Source of the DNA: Adiantum capillus-veneris
Taxonomy: Eukaryota; Streptophyta; Polypodiopsida; Polypodiales; Pteridaceae
DNA length: 64,000 nt
Direction: 5' to 3'
Assembly: GCA_014529385.2 (NCBI GenBank)
Contig: CM043967.1
Coordinates: 381,001 to 445,000 of the forward strand
Position numbers and translations under genes: made by a program. The notes beneath the pieces were generated by a model. It saw nothing but the letters and a program-made list of their open reading frames with translations, was not told where the DNA came from and searched no databases. How positions within the stretch are numbered: position 1 is the stretch's first letter; every line of letters begins with the position of its first letter. This document shows, in pieces, positions 47,239 through 58,714 of the stretch.

Positions 47239-47536
47239 TCAACCCACACTCTCTTCACTGAGAGTCAATGGTCTCCCCTTTGGATAAAACAAGCCAAGAT
47301 GTAAAGTGCCACTCAAGTAGCGAAAAATCCTCTTGATAGCTTGCCAATGTTTATACCTTGGGCTATGCATGAATTTGCTGATATGTGAGATTCCAAACTC
47401 AATATCCGACCTCGTGTTGCTTACATAAATAAGGCAACCAACAACAGTTTGGTAAAGAGTGACATCGGTATGATCACCAACATCATGAAGACTCAATTTC
47501 AAACATGTTTCCATGGGAGTGGCAATAGGTTTAGAA
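47239..47536 (-). pseudogene. Copia RT / RNase H junction fragment
   Basis: Minus strand: SKPIATPMETCLKLSLHDVGD, then YQTVVGCLIYVSNTRSDIEFGISHISKFMHSP and WQAIKRIFRYLSGTLHLGL. This is the highly conserved stretch linking reverse transcriptase to RNase H in Ty1/copia (compare YAAAVGSLMYV and MKWILRYLKGT in the element at 30436-31505). It ends near 47260 and is cut at 47536, where a plus-strand gypsy RT begins. Confidence 0.9.
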
Positions 47537-49983
47537 CATGTACTTGAGAGGGTGGCTGGGAAACAGGCTTATTCCTTTCTAGATGGGTTTTCAGGGTATA
47601 ACTAACTGGCAATTGTAGTAGAGGATCAACACAAAACAACGTTTGCCACAGAATGGGGAATATATGCGTATAGAGTTATGCCTTTTGGCTTAACCAATGC
47701 CCCAGCTACCTTCCAAAGATTAATGACTCATGCGATCAAGGAATACCTAAGAATATTCTTAGAAATATATATGGATGATCTCTGTGTACACTCTCTTCTA
47801 CGAGAAGAACATATTGACCATTTACAAAAGGTATTTGAAAAATGCAAAACATATCAAATCTGTCTTAACCCGGAAAAGTGCATTTTTATGGTTAGGCAAG
47901 GCCGCATCTTAGGACATATTGTCTCAAGAAATGGCATAACCATTGACCTAGACAAAATCAGAGTCATAGTAGACTTGCCCAGGTCTACTAATGCCAAACA
48001 AGTACAATCCTTCATGGGACACTGTGGATATTATCGAAGATTCACATATATGTAGGTAGTCATTGCACAACCTCTGTATCATTTATTAGTCAGTTTCGTC
48101 TGGACTGAGGAGTGTGAAACTTCATTCCAAAAGCTTAAGGAAAACCTTGTATCAGCACCTATACTTAAAGCACTAGATTGGGAAAAGATATTCCATGTTC
48201 ACTTTGATGCATCTGCATATGCAATTGGGAGTATTATGGCTCAACCTGGAGACGGAACAATGGATTTCCCAGTTTGTTATGCGAGCCGAAAGCTAAATAG
48301 TGCAGAGAAGAACTACACAACCACTAAAAGAGAGGGGTTAGGAATGATTTATGCTGTAAAGAAATTTCGGTATTATTTGCTCACAAACAAATTTGTGTTC
48401 TTCACAGATCATCAAGCTCTTTTGTATCTAGTAAATAAACCATGCAATACTGGGACAATTGTACGCTGGTTTATTATATTGATAGAATTTGACTTCACAG
48501 TGGTAGTAAAAAATGGTAAGACTCATCTACGGGCGGATCATCTTTCAAGGCTGCAAAATGGGGAAGCTCCTGAAGGAGTAGATGATGACATACCTGATGC
48601 TTATCTTTTCAATATTGAAATGATACCCAAATGGTCTCAGGAAATTGTTAGCATTCTTTCCTTTGGAGGTAGATTTGATAACAAGGAAGACAGATCTAAA
48701 CAACAAACAATTCGACAAAAAAAAACTTCCAATCGATTGCAGGATGACTGTATCATCTAGGCTCGGACCAAATTTTACGATTATGTATAAATCCTGAGGA
48801 ATTCGAGTGTTATCTTGAAGAAGCATATGTCCAGGATTGTGCATTTCACTCTTCAACAATGAAAACACACCAAAGACTGAAACAGTTAGGGGTTTATTGG
48901 CCAACTATGTATGCTGACACACATGCTTATGTTAACAATTATACTATATGTAGCGCCAAATGACCGGTGGATCACGCGACATTGTTTCAGGTAAACATTG
49001 AACCTGCATGGAGTCAATATATCATTGATTTCTTAACAACAAGGACTTTTCTTGAAAAAATAACAAAAGCACGGAAAAGGGCTATAGAGCTGGAGGCTCG
49101 CGAATTTAATTTAATTGGGAATCAACTTAGAATCTGTGCAAGTGAAAGTGAATACCTGCTGAAACTAGAACACGCACATGGAGGTATAAGTGGAGGCCAT
49201 TTTTTAGGCGATAAGACGGAAAAAATTGTCTTAACCGCAGGAATAAGGTGGCCTACATTGCATATGGATGTTGAGGAGTTTGTAAAGCGTTGTGACGAAT
49301 GTCAGCGCACCAAAGTGTCGATACAGAGAGATGAGATGCCACTATGGCCAATGATGGGAGCAAGGACATTTGCAAAATGGGACATTGATTTTGTGGGGCC
49401 TATTTCACCCCCTGCATATCGCACCCATACCCAATATATCATTGTGGCTACCGACTATCTCACAAAATGGACGGAAGCCAAGGAAACACAAAAAGCAGAC
49501 GCAAGAACAGACTGGGATCATCAGTTGCACTCAACACTATGGGCATACAAGGTAGCTTACAAAACATCAATGGGAACGACACCGTACAACATGGTGTTTG
49601 GTCTAAACGCTATATTACCCATAGAGTTTTTAGTTCCAACTCTATGAGTAGCGAAACGCTTAGAATGGACAGGGCATGAGCTCTCTTCAAGAATAGATGA
49701 TCTTGAAAAGCTAGATGAACTTTGATTCAGAGCTGTAGCTTCAATCTATGCTAAAAAGAGAAGACAAAAAGAGTTTTTTGACAAGCATGCGTGCACGAAA
49801 GAGTTCAAAACAGGTGATTATGTACTTGTTTATACCTTGAAGCAACATGCCAAGAAACTTAAAAAGCGAGGGATGGGACCCTTTGTGATTAGTGACTTAT
49901 CACAAACTGGAGATGTCAAACTTGCTACATTAGCAGGAGAAGAAATGCCAAATTGGATTAGTGGGTGTCGATTAAAAAAAGTA
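47537..49983 (+). pseudogene. Ty3/gypsy pol: RT, RNase H and integrase, rearranged
   Basis: Opens in RT at ERVAGKQAYSFLDGFSGYN, then MPFGLTNAPATFQR (about 47680) and IYMDDLCVHS with the catalytic DD (about 47770). A stop at 48053 does not shift the frame. RNase H follows (FHVHFDASAYAIG, CYASRKLNSAEKNY, FFTDHQALLYL) to 48757. Two successive integrase zinc-binding modules come next: one broken at 48760-48960 (HSSTMKTHQRLKQLGVYWPTM) and one intact at about 49160-49310 (GGHFLGDKTEKIV...RCDECQ). The core has DIDFVGP and VATDYLTKW, but ~80 residues with the catalytic Glu are missing before RTDWDHQLHSTLWAYK. The C-terminal part (YVLVYTLKQH, GMGPFVI) ends at 49983. The pattern resembles the Athila/Tat branch. 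Inactive. Confidence 0.9.
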
Positions 49984-50005
49984 TAATTTACCACTGACAC
50001 AGGAT

Positions 50006-50743
50006 ATGCTTCAACAAATCCATCAAGAAAAACAACGGAAGAAGGAGAAACAGAGGGTACGAGAAGAAGCCCAAGAAGAAGCAAAAGAACGCATTGCAAA
50101 AAGAAGGCTTCTACGACAACAACAACAATGTGGATCACCATTGCGAATAAATGCTATTCGACTAACGAATTTTGGTGAAGACATAGTGGAGCCCATAATT
50201 GCAGTCAAAGTGGGTAGCAATCAAGTTGAATCGACATCATTGCTTGATTCTAGAGCTCAAGTAAATTTGATCTCTTACAAATTATACAAACAGCTCAAGC
50301 CCAAAGATCAACTACATCCTACTCCACAAGTGCTGGAAAGTAGTACATGACATTCGCTAAAAACATTGGGCCGGACTATATTGCATGTACAAATACATCA
50401 ATATATTTACCCACACAAGTTTTACGTGGTTGAGGATGAAAGCACACTACACCCCATGTTTTTGGGACAACCTTGGCAAAAAGAGTATAATGTGCAAATA
50501 GATTGGAATTCGGATGCAGTCAAAATTCAGGAGGCACAAGAACAACAGGTGGTAGCATTTTCTCAGCAACCCCGGAAGAACCAGATGGCAGCACCACAAG
50601 AACTAGATAATGAACCAAAAGGATGGGTGCCACTAAAGTACAACACAATACCCATGGCGACCAACCAGGGAACTACCAACAATGTTCACTACAAACATAA
50701 AACAACACAAACCACAGTGAAAAGATCAAGGTTAGAAAAATGA
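50006..50743 (+). pseudogene. Retroviral-type protease segment downstream of integrase
   Basis: An ATG at 50006 opens a frame with a Lys/Glu/Arg-rich helix, then VKVGSNQVESTSLLDSRAQVNLIS (about 50200-50275). This is a retropepsin active-site region in which D-S/T-G-A has become D-S-R-A. It stops at 50348-50350. A second frame (50366-50743) continues with GRTILHVQIHQY and MFLGQPWQKEYNVQIDW, the usual C-terminal half of plant gypsy proteases. Protease normally precedes RT; here it follows integrase, so this is either a second element or a rearrangement. The Gly-to-Arg change should inactivate it. Confidence 0.7.
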
Positions 50744-51466
50744 AAAAAACAAGTATGGGTGCAAAAGGATAGAGGTGACATGGCAGACAAACCACAATAC
50801 AACAGAAGAAGTCAACAGAAGCACAGAGATCCACCAAAAACCAAGGGAATAAAAAAGATATGGATCCCAAAGAGAATGCTCAGTAACAACTTAAAAGCCA
50901 CTCGCATTTGGATCCCGAAACCAAAGCAACAGGAACTCCCTTCAGTACAAGCAACATCGGCATGCAGACATACACTACATATGAAACCGGCAAACTGATC
51001 TATGTGGATGCAGATCAACAGCACAACAATGACGACCACGAACATGGCCATAAACCTCCAAAAACCTCCACAACAAAGCTACAAATGGAAAGAAAAAGAG
51101 ACAAAGTCTATGGCTAATTCCGCCACGACAATTCTCTCCAAGGAGACAACCATGGCCATATCAACAGTAGTGGCAAACCAAGCGACTTTTGCAAGAAAGA
51201 CGATCAAACAGAGAGCTGTAGAGTTACAAATTTTACTTGCAAAGAAAATCCGCCAACCAAATCAACAAAAAACAGGAAACCTCGACCTCAAATTCCAATA
51301 AGCATCTTGCTTATTCCCTCCTCTTGCACAACATTGATTTTTCCATGCATTGACTGAGTATGCATCATATAGGGCCACATTACACGGCCGAGCATTAGCA
51401 CAATTTTTAATCCATGCACGGCAAATACACCGAGGTGATACCTTATTGTCCGGGAGGACTCCGGCT
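50744..51466 (+). other. Pre-LTR region with basic, W-I-P-K-containing frames
   Basis: Short frames (for example 50759-50998) repeat a KIWIPKRML / RIWIPKPKQ phrase and are rich in Lys, Gln and Thr. No domain recognised. It lies between the protease segment and a polypurine tract. Confidence 0.4.
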
Positions 51467-51480
51467 AGGAGGGGGGGAGG
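51467..51480 (+). other. Polypurine tract
   Basis: AGGAGGGGGGGAGG, preceded by a GGGAGGACTCCGGCT leader. The tract at 57800-57812 has the same arrangement. It marks the 3' end of a gypsy interior, most likely the one whose pol starts at 47537. Confidence 0.7.
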
Positions 51481-53081
51481 CATTCTCAAATGCGGACCCA
51501 ATGGTAAAAGGAGAAAAAAGGGCATGTTTTTTGACTATTTTAGAGGGTTGTCATTTGATTGCAAAATTTTCTGGACTAACCTAAGTACATATGCCCTTAT
51601 ACAGCATGAATCTACAAGTATATGGGGCCAAACGCCAAATCAAGCCCCTAGGTGTGTGTATATAGGTAAAAATAATCATTTTTCAGACAAAATATTGGTA
51701 GAACAGAGAAATCCGGCCATAAAAATTGCATGTGAGTGTATATAGTGTTTTGCGGTGATGTTTTTGAGTTATTATGATTTTTGGGGATTTTTTGGGTTTA
51801 ATTTTCTATTTTCTTTTTAATTTTACTAATTATTGGTAGAAAAACTTCAAAAATACAAAAAGCAGGTGAAATACGGTCGTAATGAAAAACGAAAAATATG
51901 GGGATAATTAGTGACTAGAGGGAAACCTATGGTACAATGGGGGTGCAATTATGTGAATGGAGCGGAAAGCGTGTTTTGACCAGATTTTGATCGAAACGTC
52001 AAATTTCTCAAAAACTGGGCAAATGGAGTCCAAATCAAGAATTTTTTGAGCGTAAACCGTATCTCGCAAGAAGTTGGGAGCACATGTCAAGTTTCATGGG
52101 AAGTGGTTCGGGGGGACCCCCATTATAAGATTTTTTCACTTCATTTAAAGCTCATTTCTACTATTGCCTTCTTGAGAGAGAGCTCTTGCCATCTAGAGCG
52201 AACCGGACTTCCAGCGGTTTCTACGATGCGCATGACCACCCGACAGGCTCTAGACATGAGAGGTAGGCTCACCACCTTGAGCTTTTCGCGTATATTTGAT
52301 GTTTTGTTGCGAAAACTAGCGTAGGGTACACACGGGAAGCGAGCAGTAGAGACCTACAAGTAGAAGTGGCCACCTAATGGCTAACCCAAAAGCAATAAGG
52401 CTTCATCGGCGGCTTACCCTAGCATAGGAGACCACTTTTGAATGCACAAAGGTGGTGAAAAACCTTTGGGAAAAACCCTAATTGCTAGAGCCCTGCAAGA
52501 GGCCACCAAATGGTAAATCGGAGGAAAGGCGCCCAAATGCTACCAAAACTCATGGGTAGGAGCATCTCGACATGCTTTTCAAGTCTATATAGCCCACATG
52601 GCCATAAGGCGACTTTAAGTGGCACTAAGCTTCAGAAACAACATCAAACACACAAAGCGTCAACTAGCTCTCACGGCCAAACCGGATGTCCGTTTGCCAC
52701 CAAACTTCACGAGCGGCTTTCTTAGACCATCAACAACCAAGTCCTATGATGGTAGACCACCACAAGTCATTGACGACATGTAAACGCGACCACGGGCGCT
52801 TCTAGAGCGACAAATTTCCAAACGGAGCTCCGTAGAAGCCAAAGTCAACAAAAACCATATGGCAAGGATCCCCAAGGAACCGTGAAGCTATGGAGACTAA
52901 CATCAAGAAATTTCATCGCCGAAAAGCACTCCAAGAGTCAAAAAACGTCTCAGAGGCTCTGAAAGCCAAACAGGGAGTTTCTGTCTATCTATTTCACTTT
53001 TTTGTTGAAATAGGGATTAAAAGGGACTCAGGGGGGCTCAGGGCAGGCACCAGTAGCACTTCTCATATAAATTTCATCAGG
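51481..53081 (+). other. LTR / leader sequence of gypsy elements, no gene
   Basis: Follows a polypurine tract. A TATA-like ATTATAAGA lies at 52122-52130, with GC-rich transcribed-type sequence after it (52180-52900). It leads into the palindrome array and the gag-like gene at 54129, so it plausibly contains an LTR and a long untranslated leader. I could not locate LTR edges or a primer site. Confidence 0.4.
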
Positions 53082-53961
53082 AGACATCCTACGCGTAGGA
53101 TGTCTCAAGGCCATATCTGGGAACCAAACTCAACATCTCATCTCATACACAGTTTCTACATAGCCTGTACATGCTAGCCACCAAGTTTCATCACATTTGG
53201 ACAAAAGACGACCTCATATGCATCAGAAAACGGAAAGTCAGAGCATAGAGGAAATAATGGGTCATAGACCTACCAAAACTAGTCCAAATCACATGAAACT
53301 TGCACAATATACTCATGAGAACACTGCCAAGCTAACTATGGGGTCAGATGTGAAAATTCATGAAATAGACATCCTACACGTAGGATGTCTAAATGACCTA
53401 TTTGACCTCCCGCTGGTGTTTTTGAGTTCCAGATCTCTTTATAACACCTTCATAAGCTCATGTATCAAATTTCAATCCATTCCCATCACATTTGGCCCCC
53501 AAAACCTCCAAGATGCACTTTTTTGAGCCTAAAAACACTACACATGCTCTTAACAACACCAATGCTTATCCAAATCAAAATCTAAGAGCAGAGCCATGTT
53601 CCACATGCTAAGGGATACCCCCAGAACCAACTTCAAGTCATTCTGATAAAATAGACATCCTACGCATAGGACGTCTCCAGTGTGATATTGACCTACTGTG
53701 CAGGATCTGACTTCATGAGAGCCATTAACATGGTATAAGAAGCCTGTGTATCAAATTTCAACCCAATTAAATATCATTTGCAACCTGTTTAGGACATCCT
53801 ACCCAATTTGTGAGCCAAAAGCCTAAATCTACCCAAAATTGCACTTTTTGATGCCCAAACGCAATTCCAATGACATAGCCATGTTGCGCAGGTCAAGGGC
53901 CACAAGCCTGCCAAGTTTCACCAAAAACAGAGAAGGTAGACATCCTACACGTAGGATGTCT
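53082..53961 (+). repeat. 285 bp tandem array centred on a 24 bp palindrome
   Basis: AGACATCCTACG followed by its complement CGTAGGATGTCT, or a near copy, occurs at 53082-53105, 53367-53390, 53653-53676 and 53938-53961. Starts are 285, 286 and 285 bases apart. The first palindrome is perfect, the second and fourth have a CACG centre, and the third carries two further changes. DNA between palindromes is much more diverged, but phrases such as TGTATCAAATTTCAA and CCAAGTTTCA recur at matching places. Confidence 0.95.
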
Positions 53962-54128
53962 ACATGATTATTTTTTAGCCAGAAAGCTACTGTGAGAAAA
54001 TGTGGAGTTTCCCTAGTTCCTTTTGAGTTTTATTTGTCAATTTTCAAGTCATTTGGGTAGTGAGAACTCAGTTTATCAGCTAATATGTAAAAAACGCTAA
54101 CTTTGGACTACTGAGTGCAACAGGATCC

Positions 54129-57100
54129 ATGGCAGCCGCAAAATCACCTGCAAAGAAGAAGAGGATGACCATGAAGGACTACTTAGAAGAAGTGGAGCCT
54201 TTTGTGATCCCAGAGGGAACCCTAAAGCCCACAAGCACATGGATTCAAGATGATCTGCTAGAGACCAATGATCTGAGAATCTACCAAGGAGCATTCAAAG
54301 ATCCAGAAGGAAATGCAGTGGAGCTACCCATGATACCTCGAGAGCTCAATGAATTTGTCAGGAGCAAGATGGGAGATTACTTGGAGAAGCTGGATCTCCA
54401 CAACTACTTTGAAGCCTTGCCAGCAGGGATTGATATTAAAAGAGTGTGGGAATTTGTCACCACAATCAAAGAAGATGGAGTGGCCCGAGTCACAGATCTG
54501 CAAGGCAAGCCTGATACAATGATTGTCATCACAGAGAAGGTGGTGGCAGCCGCACCTGACATCTCAAACAAAGGAGACAATGTAACAAAGAGGCGAGATG
54601 AAGTCAACGTCTACTCGGAAAAGAAGAATAACTACACATTTGAAGATATTGCAAACCCGAAGGTGGCTATCATGAGTCAACTATACAATCAGTACTTCCA
54701 CATGTGTACAAAGCAGCCACAGAAATACAGGATGCCACCTGGAGCCATTGCCACCACTCTCCCTGGGCAATGCAGAAGAGCAAAGCAAAAGAGATAAATT
54801 ATGTTGCTTACATCCACGACAATCATGTGTACAAAGCAGCCACAGAAATACAGGATGCCACCTGGAGCCATTTCCACCACTCTCCCTGGGCAATGCAGAA
54901 GAGCAAAGCAAAAGAGATAAATTATGTTGCTTACATCCACGACAATCTTGTGAAGATGGGGACAAAAAATCCCACCTATATTGTACATGGTGAGCTGATA
55001 ACAAAAGTTGTCTATGGAGCACTGCATGCCAAGGGAAACTGGCCTCTACCTCCCTCACAAAATGATTGGCTAAAGCTAAATGAAGACAAGGAAGAAGAAC
55101 CTCCCAAGGCACCCAGGATAGCCACAAGGATGAAGCGCCGGTTAGAGACCGTGCTAGAAGAGCCGCCAGAGTCAAAGAAGGGAAAGAAAGAAAATCTACA
55201 AGTGCCAATCAAGGAAACCAAGTCACAGAAACAGGCGTGCCTAGAAAGACTGATGGAAAGTTTCAGAGCCGAGAGAGCACTCAAAGGGGATCTGAGCGAG
55301 TTGTGGAAGCCATCCCTTGAAGCTATGTCCGGATCATCTGGAAGGGTTCACCGGATCGGTTCGAAGATTATATCAAAAACTTTGAAATCTTAGATGCTAC
55401 GGCGGAGAATATCCCAAATATCCCTTTTACAGAAGAAGAGGTGGACGAAGTGAGACGGCAAATGCTAGTAGAGCAGGAAGGCCAAGAAAGAGAGAGAAAG
55501 ACCAAGGCGGATCGAGATTTCAAGAAGAAGCCACCAACTCCATCGTCAAGCCGAGAATCCAGCCTACCGCCATCACCACCTCCTCTTAGTCCTCCACAAA
55601 CCCAACAAAAAGAGGAGCTAAACAGACCCGAGGAACAAAAAGAGTCCAAGCAAGAGAAGAACAAAGAGGAAGAGCAGAAGGCAGAAGCTGAACCAAAAGA
55701 GGAGAAGCCAGATCCAGAGGAAAGAAAATTTACAATATTTCTTGATCTACTAGCTGCTGGGTACTCTCGAGAAGAGGCATCTAATGTAGCCTTTTAGTTG
55801 GCAAGCACAAGACCCAAGAAACATATGAAGAGCCTTCGGTTAGTAGAGTTGAAGGATATGGCCACAGATACAGTGGACCTACAACCACCAACCAATGATT
55901 GGGATGTGGTAATGCAAAAACTAACCGGGCTCAGAGCAAGATCAATGGCCACTGAGAGTGAGATTGATAATCTCAAAACAAATGAAGTTCATATCAAAGC
56001 TGAAGTGGACTCACTGCAAAAACAGGGCCAAGAGAACATAGAGAAACAAACAAAGCTGCAAGCCAATCTGGACGCGGCATTACAAAGATGCCAAGAGATG
56101 GAATGATAGAATCAGGAAGCCGAACACAAGCTTCAAAGAGTAGAAGAGGAATGCAAGAAAATCAGCAAGTCACTGATAGATGCGGAGAAAGAGAGGGACA
56201 ATCTGACACTACAACTTGCGGATGAGTCCAAAGAGGTGGAAACCTTGAGGAATGCCAAGGAAAAGGCTGAGATAGAACATGAGGCAAGCCAGGATGAAGT
56301 GATAGAGTTAAAAGATTAGATGAAAGTGAAAGATCAGACCATCCAATGGCTAAGGGCATCTCCGGCCACAGTCAGAGCTGCTAGCTCGACTGCACAACTT
56401 CAGAAAGTGATCTATATGAAGAACAGATGAAGAAACTCCAAAAGGAGTTGACACTAGAGAAAAGACAAAGACAGATGTTGGCCGAGGGATGTCTTGTAAT
56501 GCAAAACCGCCTGGAAGAAGAGAACAAGGCCATGAAAACTGAGCTAGAAGCCGTGAAAAAGAAGATGGACGAGGAATTTAAGAGATGGAAAACATAATAC
56601 AAAGACATCAAGAGGAAGCTCAAGGAGGCTCGAGGAGGCGGAAAAAATCAATGTAGATCTGAAAGACCTCCTAGTGAACATGGGAGATCAAGCGGAAGAG
56701 GCAAAGAAGGAATTTCAACAGCAGATAGATAAGCTGAAAGGCCAACAGCAGACGGAAGAGCAACATGTGAGCACTGGGCCAACATCAATGAAAGGCATTG
56801 GCATAGAAAATGTGTCAGATCCAGTGGACACCAATTTTCAAGAGGACATCCTTGTGGGACCTTCACAAGAACCCCAGGATTTGACACAAGAAGAAGAAGA
56901 AAAGCTACAGAAAGCAATAGAAGCAACAATACAAGACACGGCCAAAAGAAGCATTGGAGTGGGAGCAGAGAGTGTTTAAATATATGACCATTCAAAAGAT
57001 AGATACCAATATCATTCGGCGTGAATGGCTACAACCTTCTCTCCCATATCCTTTTCTAAAGTATGAGGCTGCTACAATCAACAAACAGATAAAAGAGGAG

Positions 57101-57780
57101 CCAATAGTGCCATTATACAAAGCAGATATCTCCAAACCAGAAGGAGTCAAGCTGATCGTGGACTCTCAGTCCAAGTGGAGAAAGGAATGGCTCACCAAAT
57201 ATCCGCAATATTTAATTCATCTGGTAGAGGCGCCTAAAAGAATCAGAGACAACCTCAGTTTTTGTCCTCTACCAAGCATGAGGACATGAAAAGCACACGA
57301 GCTGTTGCAGAGAAGCCAATGTACATGGCGCAATTACCCGAAGCTGCCAGGCTTGAAGGCAGGTGAGAGAATGAGTGAGCAATACATGGTGAAAACCCTA
57401 AGGGGCGCCATTAAATTGTTCACTGGCTTGCTTGACCTATCTTGCATCATGCTTAGAAAAACCTATAAAACCCTTCTGGCGGTTTTCAAAACCTTTAAAC
57501 CTGGACAGGCAACGGACAGTATCTCCTTCTTCCAAGATACATAGAGATGTGCATACAATCTGTCTACTCAGCCTTCTCACAAGGTGATACATGCAATTTA
57601 TTAGAGAATCATGTTTTTGCCTTCGTATCACCTCGAGGCCTTTGAAGAAGCCTTCTACACCGGCTTCTTCACCATCAACACAGAGATATTCGGCTTGACA
57701 TTACTGGCTCAGCATGCGCGATGTGAGTCCTTTCTAAAGATGCACGAAAGCCTCAACTAAAGAAGCAACTCTACTGCCAT
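54129..57780 (+). pseudogene. Gag-like / coiled-coil ORF of a non-autonomous LTR element
   Basis: The ATG at 54129 (context CCATGGC) opens a basic N-terminus (KSPAKKKRMTMKDYL), then a gag-like folded region (PMIPRELNEFVRSKMGDYLEKLDLHNYF...RVWEFVTTI). A shift near 54700 moves to the frame ending at 55391-55393. A Pro/Glu/Lys-rich linker follows (55441-55720, PPSPPPLSPPQT). Then a long heptad-rich coiled coil runs to about 56640, broken by stops (55795, 56104, 56107, 56317) and a shift near 56420. Later parts are 56674-56979, an overlapping frame 56954-57289 and its in-frame continuation to 57542. The tail reads to the polypurine tract at 57800. Rejoined, this would be over 1100 codons with no protease, RT or integrase. 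I infer a structural protein of a non-autonomous element; the family is unrecognised. Confidence 0.65.
54701..54946 (+). repeat. 123 bp in-frame tandem duplication in the gag-like ORF
   Basis: CATGTGTACAAAGCAGCCAC...ACGACAAT (54701-54823) is repeated at 54824-54946 with one or two changes. 123 is 41 codons, so the frame VYKAATEIQDATWSH...YIHDN is kept. The near identity shows that it is recent. Confidence 0.97.
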
Positions 57781-57799
57781 GTCGGGGACGACATGAACT

Positions 57800-57812
57800 A
57801 GGAGGGGGGGAA
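57800..57812 (+). other. Polypurine tract of the 54-58 kb element
   Basis: AGGAGGGGGGGAA directly before a TG at 57813. A GGGGACGACATGAACT leader precedes it, similar in plan to the tract at 51467. Confidence 0.8.
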
Positions 57813-58400
57813 TGATTTTTCGGTAGGATATTATTTTTTGTAATTATTCTTTTGTTGAGAAAAACCGTCATTTCACCTTTGTAAATAGTGGGGTTTGCAG
57901 AAGCTTCCAGATTGTATCCCATTTTTGACATTCAGATTGAGTGGATGGTTAAATTGGAACATTAGGGTTTGGGATTGTAAGGTATTTATACCACTTTTGA
58001 CCTTAATGAAAAAAAAACCTTTGTCATTTTTAAAAAAGTTATGTCTGTGTGAGTGAGTGTACTCTGTGTACGAGAGAGAGTGAGAATTTCATCTTGACGC
58101 TACGCACGCACCGGTGGTTGGAATCGAGTGTGGATAAGTGCAATGTGTTTCCCCCAAAGAGAGCTACGTGCCAATACCTACATTGCGTGTGTACGACCTG
58201 GGTTTGCGAACTCGACCCACGAGCTACATCTAGTGATTCGATGAGCATACATTGTCTGTTTTTGCATTTCAATATATCCATGCGTTCGCAATGAGTAGAG
58301 ATACACATTAGGCACTTTAGTTTTCGAAAACGATGACCTGCAAATTCCAACCAGACATCCTACGTGATTTTGCACCAGGTGTTTAGAGTTGGGGTTTTGG
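57813..58400 (+). repeat. 3' LTR of the non-autonomous element (right edge unsure)
   Basis: Begins TGATTTTTCGG after the purine tract. A TATA-like TATTTATA (57983-57990) and an AATGAA run into A's (58005-58017) suggest promoter and processing signals. A half copy of the 24 bp palindrome (AGACATCCTACGTG, about 58353) lies near its probable end. I did not find the matching 5' LTR. Confidence 0.5.
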
Positions 58401-58714
58401 TTCATGGACCTTAGGGAGAGCGACCTATTGGTGTTAATAGGGTTTCCTTCAAGTTCTATGGCATTTCGAGAACGTTTGATGGGTATTTGGCTCTTGAAAG
58501 CGTGGTAGGAAATCTCCTCTTATGCACTCCTAAAGGCTGTAGCTTAGACATTGGGTAGAGACCTCTGTAGGAAGTATTCGAGAGTCGGTCGAGTGTAGGT
58601 TGACACCCTATGGTTGCTTCCACACGCCTGCGGGTCGAGATTCGTCCTTAGCTGACAAATCTTGTTAGCTGAGTTCTCGCTGTGATGACGTCCATCGTGG
58701 CGTATCCGCCAACA
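58401..58714. other. No gene seen
   Basis: Unassigned sequence between the LTR and the 224 bp array. Confidence 0.4.

Noticed and set aside
54681-55208. Minus-strand frame with a repeated hydrophobic peptide
   Set aside because: Antisense shadow of the 123 bp tandem duplication in the gag-like ORF.
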